Shown here: positions 11,420 through 23,809 of the stretch, piece after piece
Numbering within the stretch: position 1 is the stretch's first letter
Layout of the letters: the number at the start of each line of letters is the position of its first letter
NCBI GenBank assembly: GCA_033002965.1
Contig: JAURVB010001883.1
Location: 29,138 to 93,137 of the forward strand
Origin: Piper betle
Taxonomy: Eukaryota; Streptophyta; Magnoliopsida; Piperales; Piperaceae
Direction of reading: 5' to 3'
Length of the DNA stretch: 64,000 nt
Made by a program: the position numbers and the translations under genes
Notes under the pieces: model-generated
The model's input: only the letters and a program-made list of their open reading frames with translations
What the model was told of the DNA's origin: nothing
Database searches by the model: none

Positions 11420-12245
11420 TTAACTTATATTGACCAGGAAAAAGAACAGACTTGTATCGACGAGAGTGGAGAAAATCACCGTGAATTCTTTTGGGGCAGT
11501 TTCTCTGCTCATTTCAAGCATGTCCAATGCTGTGAAGCCATCCTTGTTTGTAGCACCCAGGTCCAAGCAGCAGCTGCTCTCTAGCAGACGCCTAACTATG
11601 GTGTAGTTCTTCTTAGTAGCCAAGTGGAGAGGAGTGTTACCTGCTTCATCAACTTCGCTTGCAAGTTCGCGGAGTTCGTCTCTTCGGAGCAGGCATCTGG
11701 CGCTGTTTTCTCCACTGCAATGCGGATTACATTTTGCCCAGATGGATTGTTCAGTTGGGATAGGATAGTTCCTACTCCATGTAAATTGTCATTCATGGCG
11801 GCGAGAAGGGGTGAGAGACCATCTTTGTCTTCAATGCATGCACATGAAAAATGAGTAGATAGAAGCCAATGTAGTGCAACTTCATTCCCTTTCCTGAGAT
11901 TCATGGAAGGCAATATTGTTCTCACAATTCCTCATCCTCCATGCAGGAATCAACTCCTCCCGATCCGCCTGAGCTAGTAATTCCGAGTTGGTTGAACAAG
12001 CCGAGCTTGAAGTGCCCAGCTCTTGCAGCAAGGTGAAGTCAGCAGTCCCCATTGTTGGGCATGTAACAAATTTAGGGGAGGCAAAATCTAGGTGGCCAAG
12101 ATTTTCAGCAAGGTAAAGAAGAGCTGTGTTCTTCAAAGGGGTGGAAGATTGAAATACCTCTTCTGATTTGCTATCTGATGCAAGATGAGATAGAAGGTTG
12201 ACATCTCCCTCTATGGCCGCACCGTGCAACCTTGAATCCATTGAT
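11420..12245 (-). pseudogene. Ankyrin-repeat protein (ACD6-type) 5' fragment, frameshifted
   Basis: On the minus strand a start MDSRLHGAAIEGDVNLLSHL (ATG near 12244) opens successive ankyrin repeats. Recognisable pieces are TALLYLAENLGHLDFA, CIEDKDGLSPLLAAM, NTPLHLATKKNYTIVRRLLE and TNKDGFTALDML. The frame slips twice: near 11895-11900, where a missing TC in a TC repeat would restore it, and at 11706-11709, where an A4 run would need five. The C-terminal PGG membrane domain expected of ACD6-like proteins is absent; sequence character ends near 11440. It is either a truncated pseudogene or a first exon with consensus errors. Confidence 0.65.
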
Positions 12246-12259
12246 CCATTGTCTACCAA

Positions 12260-12888
12260 GGTGGACTAGGTGGACAATGAATTATTATTAATTCACCCTT
12301 GATAACGAAAGGGCAATCTTTTCACAAAAAATGTTCAGTCTATTACAACAGCAATTTTTCTCATTATCTGGAAAGATGTGTGCTTCTTTTGTGACCATTG
12401 CACAAAAGGGTAGACGACGAAATCTTTAGCAGAATTGGAAGCAGCATCAGAAAGATAAAACTCTTCATTGAAAAAAGCATAGAAGAGACAAGCTAAAAAT
12501 GAAGAACCATGGCTAGAGATGAAGCTGCCAGTTTTTTCATGAATAGATAGATACCTGAAGTTTCTTAATTCAATCATTCTTATAGAAAGCATATTTCACC
12601 CTTCCATCAGAAGAACAGAGCGACCATTGTGTCATCTTCCTCAAAGTCAGCCCAGAACCTATAAATAACATTTTAGAATATTCATGATCACATAGATTCT
12701 ACCACACCCACTCCATGCTTCAATTGGGGCAATATAACATGAAAACAATTGAAGGCCCACTCTGTAAAGCTAATTACAAAAGCTTTGAAAGTGTCCTGGA
12801 ACTGATTTACTCCATTTAATAAAGTATTAAACCAGAAATACCGTTTGAACACCGTAAATGTTATAGATTATTGACAAAATAAAAAATT
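12260..12888. other. Gap between ankyrin fragment and CCCH gene
   Basis: Lies upstream of the ankyrin start and downstream of the CCCH stop, both on the minus strand. It should contain the CCCH 3' UTR. No coding pattern or repeat was recognised; the open frame at 12335-12592 has no family resemblance. Confidence 0.4.
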
Positions 12889-15800
12889 TCACAGCAAAAC
12901 ATTCTCCAGTTCTGCCTCTATTCGGCCTTGATTAAGGTCCATATCTAGTCCATCCACATCTACCTCTTCATCTTCTTCATACTGCAGAAAGGCATTTTTC
13001 ATTAGCTAGCATCAAAATGACATGCAAAAACAGATAGTTATGGTGCTCATGTGTCAGTAACTTAAGTACCTAAAAGGCAAGTACATCTCGTCGCAGAATT
13101 AATTTAAGAACCCACAATGTTTGCATGTAAAACCCAAATTCCAACTCAAGTCTTTACCCTTGAACTTTCAATCAGTTAATATTGCAGCCAAACTGAGTGA
13201 TTATTGCCTCAACGCCTTACTCCTGGTAACGGCATTATGGCCACATAAGTTTTATCTCACTGCTTATCTGCTTACGCAAAAGTCAAATTGAACTACCAGT
13301 TGCTCTGGGTGCTCCCAAAAACCACTATATTGTTGCTCTAATTTTTTCTCTATTAACTCGTTTTGCATACACTTTTTATTGCACAAGTGTGCCGTGTGAA
13401 TTTCTTCATGAATATAAATAATTCTGCAAAGTATTTTTCTAAAAGCATGAAAATAATTTGGAGAGAGAATCATGTGATAATTATACTGCAGTTTGAGCAC
13501 AATGCATAGCGAAGAACTCCAGGCTAGAACATAAAATGGAAACACCATAAGTACCTTAGTAAATAAGGAATTTTTGGCGAAGCAATTCTTCCACGCATCT
13601 GGTTATTCTTTCTCTCCTGCACACGAAGACTGATCTCCCCAGCCAAAGCCGGGGTCAAGGCTGATCCATTGCCCACATTTGCTTGATACGATGCTTCATC
13701 TAGCTGAGTAAGCTTCTCTAACCTAGTTCCACTCATTGACATATCTCTTTTCTTTGTTATACCTGCATTAATTAAATTTGTTATTTCACTTCCTACGTTG
13801 ATGGCTAGCAACAAGTTCATAATGAAAAGCTTAGATTAATACGATCAATCAACAGGAATCAACTGCTCAATATAAGCTGACTGATTGGAGTGATCATAAT
13901 GGTGTAAGTATGTGAGACAAAGGGGACATCTCCATCACTAAGTAGTTCTTAAATAGTTTTGTCCGTGAAAAACTTCAAACTGGAAACCAACAATAACTCT
14001 GTTTGTAATCCAAAGTACGGGTTTGGTTCACCTGCTTTTCCTTCTCCAAAAGCACCAGAATGAAGTTGAAGTGCTCGTTTAGAGGAAGAAGCCAAATTTG
14101 AAGGGTCTCTCTGTGGGCTCAAAACATCGCCACCATTAGGCTCTCCATCGCTAACAATATTAACACTTGAATCTTCATTTCCACCATGCCGTGGCATGTC
14201 TGAACTAAGCTGATCTCCCAGTTTCTGAAGCCGAACTTGAGATCTGCATGTTTGCAGTAAAAATTCTTAACTATTAAATCATCATGATTGGACTTGGGTG
14301 GTGCAAAAGACCTCTCAATAGTTGTCAACGCCTATATGCAAAGATACCATCCAAGAAACACTATGTCCTAACAATTTTTGTTAATAAAGAAAGAATGGAA
14401 ACCCATCAAAACAAAAAAATCAAACAGAAACCTTCTCAGATCTTCTTGTGCACGCTGACGACGATGATGTATCTTAACAAACTTAGTAAGTTTTGACTTT
14501 ATTCTGCAAATAAAAAAACTAAACAAATGAGAAACCACAAGCTTATCAAATGTCATATCAGCTCTATTTCAACATATATGAGAAAAAGTGTAAATAAATT
14601 ACCTTTTCGAATCTTCTCGCTCTTTACCAAGTTGAACTTCAAGGTCCCTAATTCTAGAAGCAAGACTTTCAGTTTCTTGCTCTCTTTCCTCCAAAATGAC
14701 CTAATTTTAACATCAAGATAAAGGAGCATCATATTAAACCAAGCCAAGAAAAATCTAGTTAAACACTAACAATCAAAAAAGAGAATGTTATGAAAAGCAC
14801 TATTATCTTCTCTCATGCCTATGACCATAAAAAAGATATTATTGACTTATTTAACTATCACATTGGTAAGCTACATAACCCAATTTGAGCATGCCTTATT
14901 AGTTCAAAAAACCTCTCTTATTCTATGTGTCTCCCTCACATTGACAAGATCAAAGCATAGATCTAACAACATAAGTCTAGCTACTTTCTTATGTCAGCCA
15001 CCTCAAACTCTTAAAATTTGTCCTTAAAAGCTAATAGCAAGTCTCTTTATTGGGCCTCCACCTTCTAGCTCCCCAAATGTGTTTTTATACTCATGGTTAA
15101 CTTGTTTTCATCTTTCTTAAGAAAAGGGAACTATGATACTAGCATTTTTCACAATGCAAGTTGAATCGTATTTGCAAGCCATTCTCGATAGGCAGTCTCA
15201 GTCTTCATGATATTCTGAGGTTAACGATGTGGCATGGCTTAAGTGTTTTGGCATGTAATGTCAAATAAAAATATTTTATAGGTGAAGTGGATTCATGGGG
15301 TTTAAATCCAGATAAAAATATTTTATAGGTGAAGTGGATTCATGGGGTTTAAATCCACGGAGGATCATATGGGTAGTGCGTACAAGCGGTAAATCTCGTG
15401 CTTGGAATACCATCAATCCCTTGGAGAAAAGCTTTGTCTACGGGTGTTTCTATAGAATTGGCAATAAAAAGAACACACTCACTTGTGTTGACCATTGGCT
15501 TAACTATTGCCTCTTCGTCCAAAGGTTCAATAATAGAATGATTGCTTATCTCGGCAAAAAACGTTTCTCATTCTATCATACAAGCAAATAATGATGGTTA
15601 GCACTAAAGAAGTTCTAAATATTTTAAATGAGAATATCCCCTCCTTATCAAACATGGATGATGGTGTCAGTTTGTTATCCCTTAGGGGTAAATTTCCCTT
15701 CAAGAGTTGTTAGAACTTCTTGCGGCACCCATCTTCAAGTATGCTATGGCGCCCTCTCATCTAGTTGAAACATCAAATAAATTGTCATGCTTTTATTGTT

Positions 15801-18800
15801 TGATCGGTCAATGTCTAATGGGGTCTTAACATTGGATAACCTCCAAAAAGAGGTATATACCATGCAAACAATTTCACTCTTGTGAGGTTAGCCTTCGGCC
15901 TAGAGACCATTTATTCTTTCAAGTACTCTTAACGCAAACATGTTTGGCTACTTATTTTCCAAATATTTCAAATGCTCCATCAAATCAACTCCTTTGATGA
16001 AGAGATTAGATGGCTTCCTACAATTTGATAATCTCCACCTAAAGCCTCTTTTTGTGACTTCTCCATTTGGTATAAGCGCAACAATAGGACATTAAATGAA
16101 CTCAAAATGCATCAATATTCATTGGCGTCCTCCATTATCTCACAAGTGCAACTTGTCTAAAAAATCCTTAATGTTAAGGACATAATCATCAATCGTTGTC
16201 CTTCTATTTGATGCTTTTGAATGTAAGAGCTCGAGCACTCACCCAGAGTTCGAGTTCTGCCTTTATTTTTTATTCTGTCTTTATCTTTGTATCTTGTTTC
16301 CAATTTGGAAGCTTGAAATAAAAATTTTACCCCATAAAAAAAAATAAATTAATGAACTTCAATTATAAATCCTTGAAGTCATATGGATGAAGTCAATAAG
16401 AGAAAGAGAGAACCTTGGGTGAATATAGACACAAAGCCAGTAAATCGACAGAAAATTTTCTTAAAAATTGCACCCTATAAGATTCATGGTTGGGAGCATG
16501 AAATCAACCTAAAAAATGAAGCAAACACCTTTTCGGAAAATATTTTCCACTGGGAATCCTCCATTAATTGGGTAACAATAGTAGATGAAGAGTGACCCAA
16601 AATATCAAAGCCAAATAAATTGTGTTGACTACTGTGTCTCTCAGTCTCTTTTAAAACAGTCTTGTTTAGATGCCCACTGAGATAAGCATTGTTAACCACA
16701 AATAAAAAATATAAAAGAAAGAACAATTTAAACAAAGACCCACCTCCAGTTGGTGTTTAAGATCGTCAAGCATCTTCATATCCATCTGAACTTCTTTTAA
16801 CTGTGTACAAGGTTGAACAAAAACAATTGAAGTAAAATATGCAACAAATTATGGGAAAAAACCTTAATACTCCTAAAATAGCTGCAATATATTCAACAAT
16901 CCAAACAAAACTATAAAACCTGCTCTGCAACTCTATCCTTGCCATCATAAGATGAGGCCTTCCCATCGCGATAGTCAGACTCATCTGAAACCCTCTGGTC
17001 TCCAGAAACATCATTTTCACCCTCTAAACGTTGCCTCTTCCCACCTTGCCTATCACTGAAATACAAGTCATATGTAAAAGGTTCATCAGGTATAATATAT
17101 TAAAGAGCTGTCATTCATGAATTTTAGCTTTATCTATAGTTCTGATTCGGCTGGCTCTGGCTCAGGCTATTACCAAAATTAATTAATCATTGCCGAAGAA
17201 AGATATAGAAAAAAAATAACTGCAAACACTGACCACGTACGTGAGATCTAAAGAACAAATATACTTCAACAAAAAAAAATGCAATGAAGGGGATGAAATG
17301 ATGACAGAAATTGATCTTTTACATCAAAATATTTTACAATTCAATAATTCAATCTCTTATCTAATTGAAAAGTTATAATGAAGATCTCTGAAATCAAATT
17401 TACCAGATACAATTTCACAACCTACCAATTGATTTATTCAAAGAAAAACTTGATAAAGATTTAACACAGATATAGAAACTATAGTTAAGACAAATAGATA
17501 AATTTCATATTTATCAATAAAACCATTTATGGCATAAAGTAAAACAAGATTCAAAGTTAAAAAACAACACGGAAAGCAAAAAAATTCCCCATTTTTTTGT
17601 CATGACCCAACTGACAACTTCTTAGACCTAAATATTCAGCATCTTCTCTTTTTCCATAGGCAAATATTTTGCTTTCTAGAAAGAAAATTTAAAAAAATAA
17701 ATAAATATCATAAAAATAGCAAAGTAAATTTTACCTTCTGATCCTTGGAGACCTTGACCGGTTAAAACCTGAAGAAAGCATTGCAAAAAGAAAACGTACC
17801 ATCAATTTAATAAAATATGAATTAAAAATATCCCCATGTCCAGGAGAAAGACATCAAAATAATTTTATAAAGCTTATTCACAATATTTTAAAAAAAAAGA
17901 ATATAAGAAACAATTAATGACACACCACCATGGAACGGACGCCGGTGCCTCCTGTCAAATCCAGGAGACCGTCTTCTACGTGGAGAATGCCTTCTGTCAA
18001 GCCTATCCCTCAAATCACCACCACCATGATGGTCAAATCTACCTGCACCTTCAGTCAGAAAAATTAGCAATGCAATACTAATCATGCTTATAATTTTTTA
18101 ATGACAGAATCTCCAATCCACACAGAATTACATGCCTTACCATAACCAGGATAATTGGATAAAATAAATATGGAATAAAATATTTCCTCCTCCTCAGTTT
18201 GTAAAAGGATACCAAGTAAAATAAAGTCCTCAGAATTACAAGTCTAAAAAATGACTCTAGCCATGTCTGAGATTATACCACCAAGAACACCCTCTAAATA
18301 GAAGAAGCAACTTAATGATAGTAATTGATTGATTGCCCTCTCCAGTAATAAAATAACCAGAACCTTGATAGGTGATCCAGAAATACTTTATACCATTCCA
18401 AGCACATACACCGCATTTGGAGACCATATAATCCTGTATAGGCAACATCGGCTCCCATCTTTGTAACCCTTTGCTAGAATAACAAGATAGAAGAGAATTC
18501 CACATAGCCCAAAAATAACCAAATAGTCAATGCACACACGTGGAACAATAGCGCAGTTGATCGTAGTCCACTTATAATTAATGGCCGCGAAGCAGAGAGC
18601 CATCAAGGCGCAAACACGAAATTTGATTATGAAATTAAAGATGTCGAGATAGCAGGTGCCAATTGAGGGCTCTTAATAACATAGCTACATCCCTTCCGAA
18701 AATGCACTATTATGCAATTCAAGAATATAAATTTGATCAGGAAGCAGTCTGAATCGAAACCCATCAACCTCCTACAGAATTGGAACTGCCTGTACCATAA

Positions 18801-19136
18801 CTACATCATCACAAGGCAAACAAATAAACAGTAAGAACATCGTTTCCAATCAGCACAATTTCCCCATCTGCACTCATCGTCGCATCACATAACACAAGTT
18901 ACCAATCAAGCAAAAATAAAAAACCAAACAAATAGCAAACAGTGAATGCAATGCAGAGCCCACAGGTAGAAACAACAACATAAAACTTCAACAAACAGAG
19001 AATCACCGTTCGGGGGACCGGAAAAGCGCCGGAGCTCGGCTTCGCCGTGGGCGAAGGAACAGCTTTGGCGGTGGCAGTTGCCCCTCCGATAGAGAACACA
19101 GATCTTGGTCTTGTACAGCTTCCTCTCCATCCCCAA
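12889..19136 (-). CDS. CCCH zinc-finger protein with RS-rich and coiled-coil regions
   Basis: Ten exons on the minus strand: 19007-19136, 17926-18042, 17735-17768, 16920-17055, 16744-16800, 14603-14700, 14432-14503, 14032-14243, 13555-13762 and 12889-12981. The N-terminus MERKLYKTKIC leads into one CCCH finger (Cys-x7-Cys-x4-Cys-x3-His) ending SFAHGEAELRRF. It is followed by an Arg/Ser-rich stretch with DRRHSPRRRRSPGFDRRH, predicted coiled coil (LKEVQMDMKMLDDLKHQLE; LASRIRDLEVQLGKERED), a serine-rich linker and an acidic C-terminus (EEDEEVDVDGLDMD). The layout fits the plant CCCH protein 13-type group; RNA binding is inferred from the finger. Phases agree through exon 9, but exon 9 ends in phase 2 while exon 10 reads openly only in phase 0. 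One more G at the exon 9 donor (13554-13555) would fix it; a microexon is the alternative. Intron 5 holds repeats. Confidence 0.82.
15265..15357. repeat. 47-bp tandem duplication in CCCH intron
   Basis: Two near-identical copies, 15265-15310 and 15312-15357, each containing TTTTATAGGTGAAGTGG and ATTCATGGGGTTTAAATCC. They lie inside the 2-kb intron 5 of the CCCH gene, in sequence that otherwise looks like old transposon debris. Confidence 0.85.
15990..16240 (-). mobile_element. Copia gag fragment in CCCH intron
   Basis: On the minus strand, 16141-16208 translates to RRTTIDDYVLNIKDFLDKL, which resembles the central gag (UBN2) region of Ty1/copia elements where a dimerising helix carries similar spacing. 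Stops surround it. It is a short, non-functional remnant; the call rests on this one stretch. Confidence 0.35.
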
Positions 19137-19199
19137 CCTTCACCGACACTACACCCCACAACACGCGAGATACCGGATCGATTGATACCACCGATCGAT

Positions 19200-20216
19200 G
19201 GTTATGGCCGTCAACACTTCGCCGGAGTTCGCCGGCGTCGGAAAAAAGGAAGGAGCCTCGAAGCGCGGGAAATGCGGAAACCCTAATCCCCTTCTTCGTC
19301 CTTGGATTTCGGACGATGGGGAATCATGGGCCGCCAAAAACATGGGCCTTATCCATTTCCAGATGGGCTCTATTCAAAATGGGCCCGTTGGTTTAATCAA
19401 TTTTGTGTTAATTTAAAGAGTTGAACAAATCAGCCAATTAACCACCAACTAACCCAGTACTTTGGATTAAGTGCACTAAATCATAATTTTTGCTATAATC
19501 ATTTTTATTGTCAAAAAATAGAAATAATTTTCATTCTATTTGAGTATGTGTATACTTACTTTACTAGCTTAATCACTTAATCATCATAACCTCTTCGCTT
19601 AAACCTCGCTTGGTTCGGTAAGTAAGGACATCATTTTTTTATAATTAAATGAATAGTATAAACATGAATTTACGTGCTGCATCAAACTATAAATAGATAT
19701 AGTTTATTTCATATTCAACAAAAAATTAAAAGCCTCTCAATTGTGCTAGAAGAAAAAGACTTAAAATTGTTAAATATTTTATTATTTTTATTGTGTTTGG
19801 TTTTAGTCGTTTTTGACCTGACAACATATTTAGACATGGCAAATAAATACAAAAATTCAAGGTTTATTATTGGATTAGAAATTTTAAGCACACCCAGTTG
19901 AATATTATAAATTACTAAAATTATTGCGAACTCGGAGTAAGACTTTTCCTTTACAATACCGCCCTTGAGCTAATTAAAAAAATAATTATACAAAATTTAT
20001 CCTAAGTGTTAATTTATTTGAATTTGAGTTAAATTTTAATTTAAATAAAAATAAAAATTAATAGGACTTTATTTTTGTTTAAATTTAATTAATTGAGCTA
20101 ATACTCCAATTATTGGATTAGATTAGATTAGGTTAAATTAAATTGAATTAAATAGTTATTATGAGTAAAGAGAGGGAGTGGGGAGGGAGAGCAGGTCGAC
20201 GTCGGCGCCGGCGACG
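19200..20216. promoter_or_regulatory. Divergent promoter region of CCCH gene and FIE
   Basis: The CCCH gene (ATG 19136, minus) and FIE (ATG 20217, plus) are head to head with about 1.08 kb between start codons. Close to the CCCH side are a telo-box AAACCCTAAT near 19280 and four TGGGC(C/T) site II type boxes at about 19327-19390, elements linked to genes expressed in dividing cells. Near FIE the sequence is very AT-rich (repeated GGATTAGATTAG near 20110). Whether the boxes act on both genes is inference. Confidence 0.5.
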
Positions 20217-23200
20217 ATGGCGAGGACGGCGTTGGGGTGCGAGCCGGCGGTGGGATCGTTGACGGCGACGAGGAAGAAGGAGTACAAGGTGACGAACAGG
20301 CTGCAGGAGGGGAAGCGGCCCATCTATGCCATCGCCTTCAACTTCGTCGACGCCTGCTTCTACTCCGTCTTCGCCACCGCCGGCGGCAATCGCCTCACCG
20401 TCTACCACTGCCTCGAGTCCGGTGTCATCGCCGTCCTCCAGGCCTACATCGACGACGACAAGGACGAGTCCTTCTACACCCTCAGCTGGGCCTGCGACGA
20501 CGACGGCAGGACCCTCTTGGCCGCCGGCGGCATGAACGGTGTCATCCGTCTCATAGATGCAAGCAACGAGAAGATTCACAAGGTATTTACTCTTCTTTTT
20601 TTGAGTTTTAATGGGTGGAAGAGTAGAAAGTGTTGGGCTTAATTTTTAACTAGTAGATCGGTGAAACTAGTGGGAAAAATTGCAACTTGATGGTGAAACT
20701 TATGCTAGCTTTTGGATGATTGATCAGCTGACTCTCCTTGTCTTTGAATATGTTAGTAGAAGGAAATGTCTTATGTTCAATTGAATTGTTTGGGAAGGAA
20801 TATGTATGGAAGGGTATAGCCACAAATACATGTATTGGATATTTGCAGGGATTACCAGCTTACAGAGAAGATCAGTGGAGAAAATGTGGTCCATTTCCTA
20901 CTAGGAAGGAGGACAGGAGATCATTTAGCATTTAAATTTAATCTTTTGCTCACTATAACAAAGTGACAATTGTTTGTTGGACATTTTTTCAAATAAGGGA
21001 CTTATTCTTTGAAGCACTTTAAATCTAACAGGATTCAATCACGAGCTGAGTGGCTTCATGTTTTGTCAATTTTTTATGATTTATTAACCACTTTGCCTAA
21101 AAGCTCACGCAATCCGCACCGAGGAACAAATTATTATTTACTTTTAAGAAGAAACCTATTTGGGGAATGCAATAGCCATGTGACTCAGGGCCACCGGCTC
21201 AACACATTACAGCTCGTCTCTTCTTAGTGTTTGATTTGGATATGGGTATAAAAGATGCCAACTTTGAGAAAGCTGATCTTTTCTTTAATGTGTTTCATCT
21301 ATTGCAATATACAGAGTTTTGTTGGGCATGGAGAGTCAATAAATGAAATCAGAACACAGGCCTTGAAACCTTCTCTTATTGTCTCTGCTAGTAAGGTGTG
21401 TTCAGCATTCTTCACCACGGGTTTCATCTACTTATTTTGGGGCTTTAATAATATATTTTGGTTGATGATTCATAGCTCACTTTTGTGCGTCTGTGAACAG
21501 GACGAATCTGTTCGACTATGGAATGTGCATACGGGGGTGTGCATTCTGATATTTGCTGGAGCAGGTGGTCATAGAAATGAAGTTTTAAGTGTAGTGAGTG
21601 AAATTTAAGTTTTTCATATTTGTTCTAAGTTTTAAGTGAGTGTAGACAAAGATGTTTTTCAGCAAGGAAAAAATAAAGATTGATGACTGAGCTGATATAT
21701 TTCAGTTGCATCCCCCCACAGGACTTTCATCCATCTGACATATACCAAATTGCTAGCTGTGGAATGGATAATACTGTCAAGATTTGGTCCATGAAAGGTA
21801 TGGAAAAGTAGATTTGTCTGCTTCTTTTAGTCTTGGGAAGGATGATTTTGAGGTTTATTGATGGTTGCTCATGTTCTAGTTATGAATTATATTTCACATT
21901 TAAAACTAAACCTATCACAGCAAATCTTACAGTTACTGATGGCAATGCAATTTGTGCCCTAATAACTTGCAGAATTCTGGAAATATGTTGAAAAATCTTT
22001 CACTTGGTCGGACATTCCATCCAAATTCCCAACAAAATATGTTCAATTTCCTGTGAGTGTCAGTTAAGCTTGATATATATGTGCCATGTTTTAGAACATG
22101 CTATTTTGTGATTGTACTATGTTTCCTTTTCACATCAGGTTTTCATAGCATCCGTGCACACAAATTATGTTGATTGCAACAGATGGCTCGGGGACTTCAT
22201 TCTGTCAAAGGTAAATTTATACTGGACTTTCTTAATGCACTTTGGCATTTTGACATGAAGGGGAGTTAGGTCAAATGGTTCATACCAACAGTTGGTAAGC
22301 AACAAGAAATACCAACAGTTTTGCTTCATTCACGTTTTACTTTCATTTGAGTCGTAAGCAACAAGAAATACCAACAGTTGGTAGTGACTTGAAATGGACA
22401 TACCTTTATTGGCTTTGTTGCACAACAGAGTGTTGATAATGAAATTGTATTGTGGGAGCCAAAAATCAAAGAGCAGAGTCCTGGAGAGGTGCGAATTTCC
22501 CGTCGTACATTCTTAAAAGAGTAGATATGACCTCCGAAACTATTTTTGTTTCCATATATGTTTATAATTCCTCGCATAAAACGAATGGTTTTCTATGTAG
22601 GGTGTTGTTGATGTCCTTCAAAAATACCCAGTTCCAGAATGTGATATTTGGTTCATCAAATTTTCCTGTGATTTCCATTACAATGCAGCGGCCATTGGTA
22701 AAGCATTGTTTCAGCTTATACCATCTTCTTGACTTTGTAAGCCAAGTTCTGATTCTAAATGTTGGACACGTTACAGGAAATAGGGAAGGAAAAATATACG
22801 TCTGGGAACTGCAATCCAGCCCGCCTGTATTGATTGCCAGGTACGCCTAGCACACATTTAGTACCTATATCATTATTTTTTTCTTCAATTGTGATCTCTA
22901 GTTCGCTTTTATGTCAGGTTGTTAATGCAAATTTCTTTTTTCCATTTGATTATTTTTCTAAATTCAGACTGTCAAATCCCCAATGCAAATCTCCAATCAG
23001 GCAGACAGCAATGTCTTTTGATGGAAGGTATATTGTCAATGAACAAGTACGCTTGCTTCGAATGATATTGTTCAATCAATTTGCGAACATTAATTATTAT
23101 AATTTTAGACAGTGGTGATTTGATTTTTAATATACGAACAAAATGTTGTTGCAATCTAACGCATGGATCTTTTGCAGCACTATTCTTAGCTGTTGTGAAG

Positions 23201-23235
23201 ATGGATCCATCTGGAGATGGGATGTAACTTCTTGA
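20217..23235 (+). CDS. FIE: FIE, WD40 subunit of Polycomb PRC2 (ESC/EED homologue)
   Basis: Eleven exons: 20217-20582, 21315-21395, 21501-21593, 21722-21797, 21973-22052, 22139-22210, 22429-22488, 22601-22697, 22777-22840, 22968-23027 and 23178-23235. All join in phase to give 368 residues, the length of plant FIE. Diagnostic segments are LGCEPAVGSLTATRKKEYKV, NRLQEGKRPIYAIAFNF, a WD40 DESVRLWNVHTG, the FAGAGGHRNEVLSV block, WTYVEKSFTW-like sequence in exon 5, NYVDCNRWLGDFILSKSVDN and the C-terminal EDGSIWRWDV. FIE/EED reads H3K27me3 and holds together PRC2 with the SET-domain, VEFS and MSI1 subunits, repressing seed and floral programmes. The start follows a GC-rich leader; exon 1 is markedly GC-rich and later exons AT-rich. 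No break was found, in contrast to several neighbours. Confidence 0.97.
22297..22372. repeat. 24-bp direct repeat in FIE intron 6
   Basis: Two copies of a stretch containing AAGCAACAAGAAATACCAAC, at about 22297-22320 and 22349-22372, lie 52 bases apart in the intron before exon 7. It is intronic and does not disturb splicing signals. Confidence 0.75.
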
Positions 23236-23809
23236 GGCCACTGTGCTTTGCGGTGCCCAAGAAATCATGTATTCGTTTGATGCTTTTTTAGTACATCAAT
23301 ATCAAGGCCTTGTATGTAGTGTGAAGTACATTCCCTGCCAATACATATCCTGTTTTTCATCCCTAGATAATCCTCATAATTGTCTGTAATTTTGATAACA
23401 GGCGCTTCATCCGTTGAATTTATAGCAGACTCTTAGGATGTTCTTGTGAATGGCTCAGATCCTTGAGAAAATCAAAAGACGTAGGAAAGCTACATATGTT
23501 CTTGTTGGTTTAGTCTGTTGCCATGGTGCCAAGAAACCCAATAATGGGAACGATATTATCTTGGGCAAGCAATGTAAAAACACTTATTGCCTTCAAAGGC
23601 TCAATTTTACATGTAAATGTCATTGATCTTACTACTTGGAAAAACAACTGATACAACTCACAAGAAAACGGAACACAAAAATTGATGTAAGACCCTGTTC
23701 CTCACAGATAAAATTTCTCTCTTGGTTTCTATATCCTTGTACTATATGTACAAAAGAATGAGGTAAAATCACATAAAAAGTATCCTTTTCTGTTGCAATT
23801 GCTAGAAAA
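23236..23809. other. Convergent 3' ends of FIE and the chorein-N gene
   Basis: 574 bases separate the FIE stop (plus) from the stop of the minus-strand lipid-transfer gene. The stretch must hold both 3' UTRs; no other feature was recognised. Confidence 0.6.

Noticed and set aside
18257..18606. Minus-strand frames inside CCCH intron 1
   Set aside because: Exons 1 and 2 join in phase without them and no homologous peptide is recognisable.
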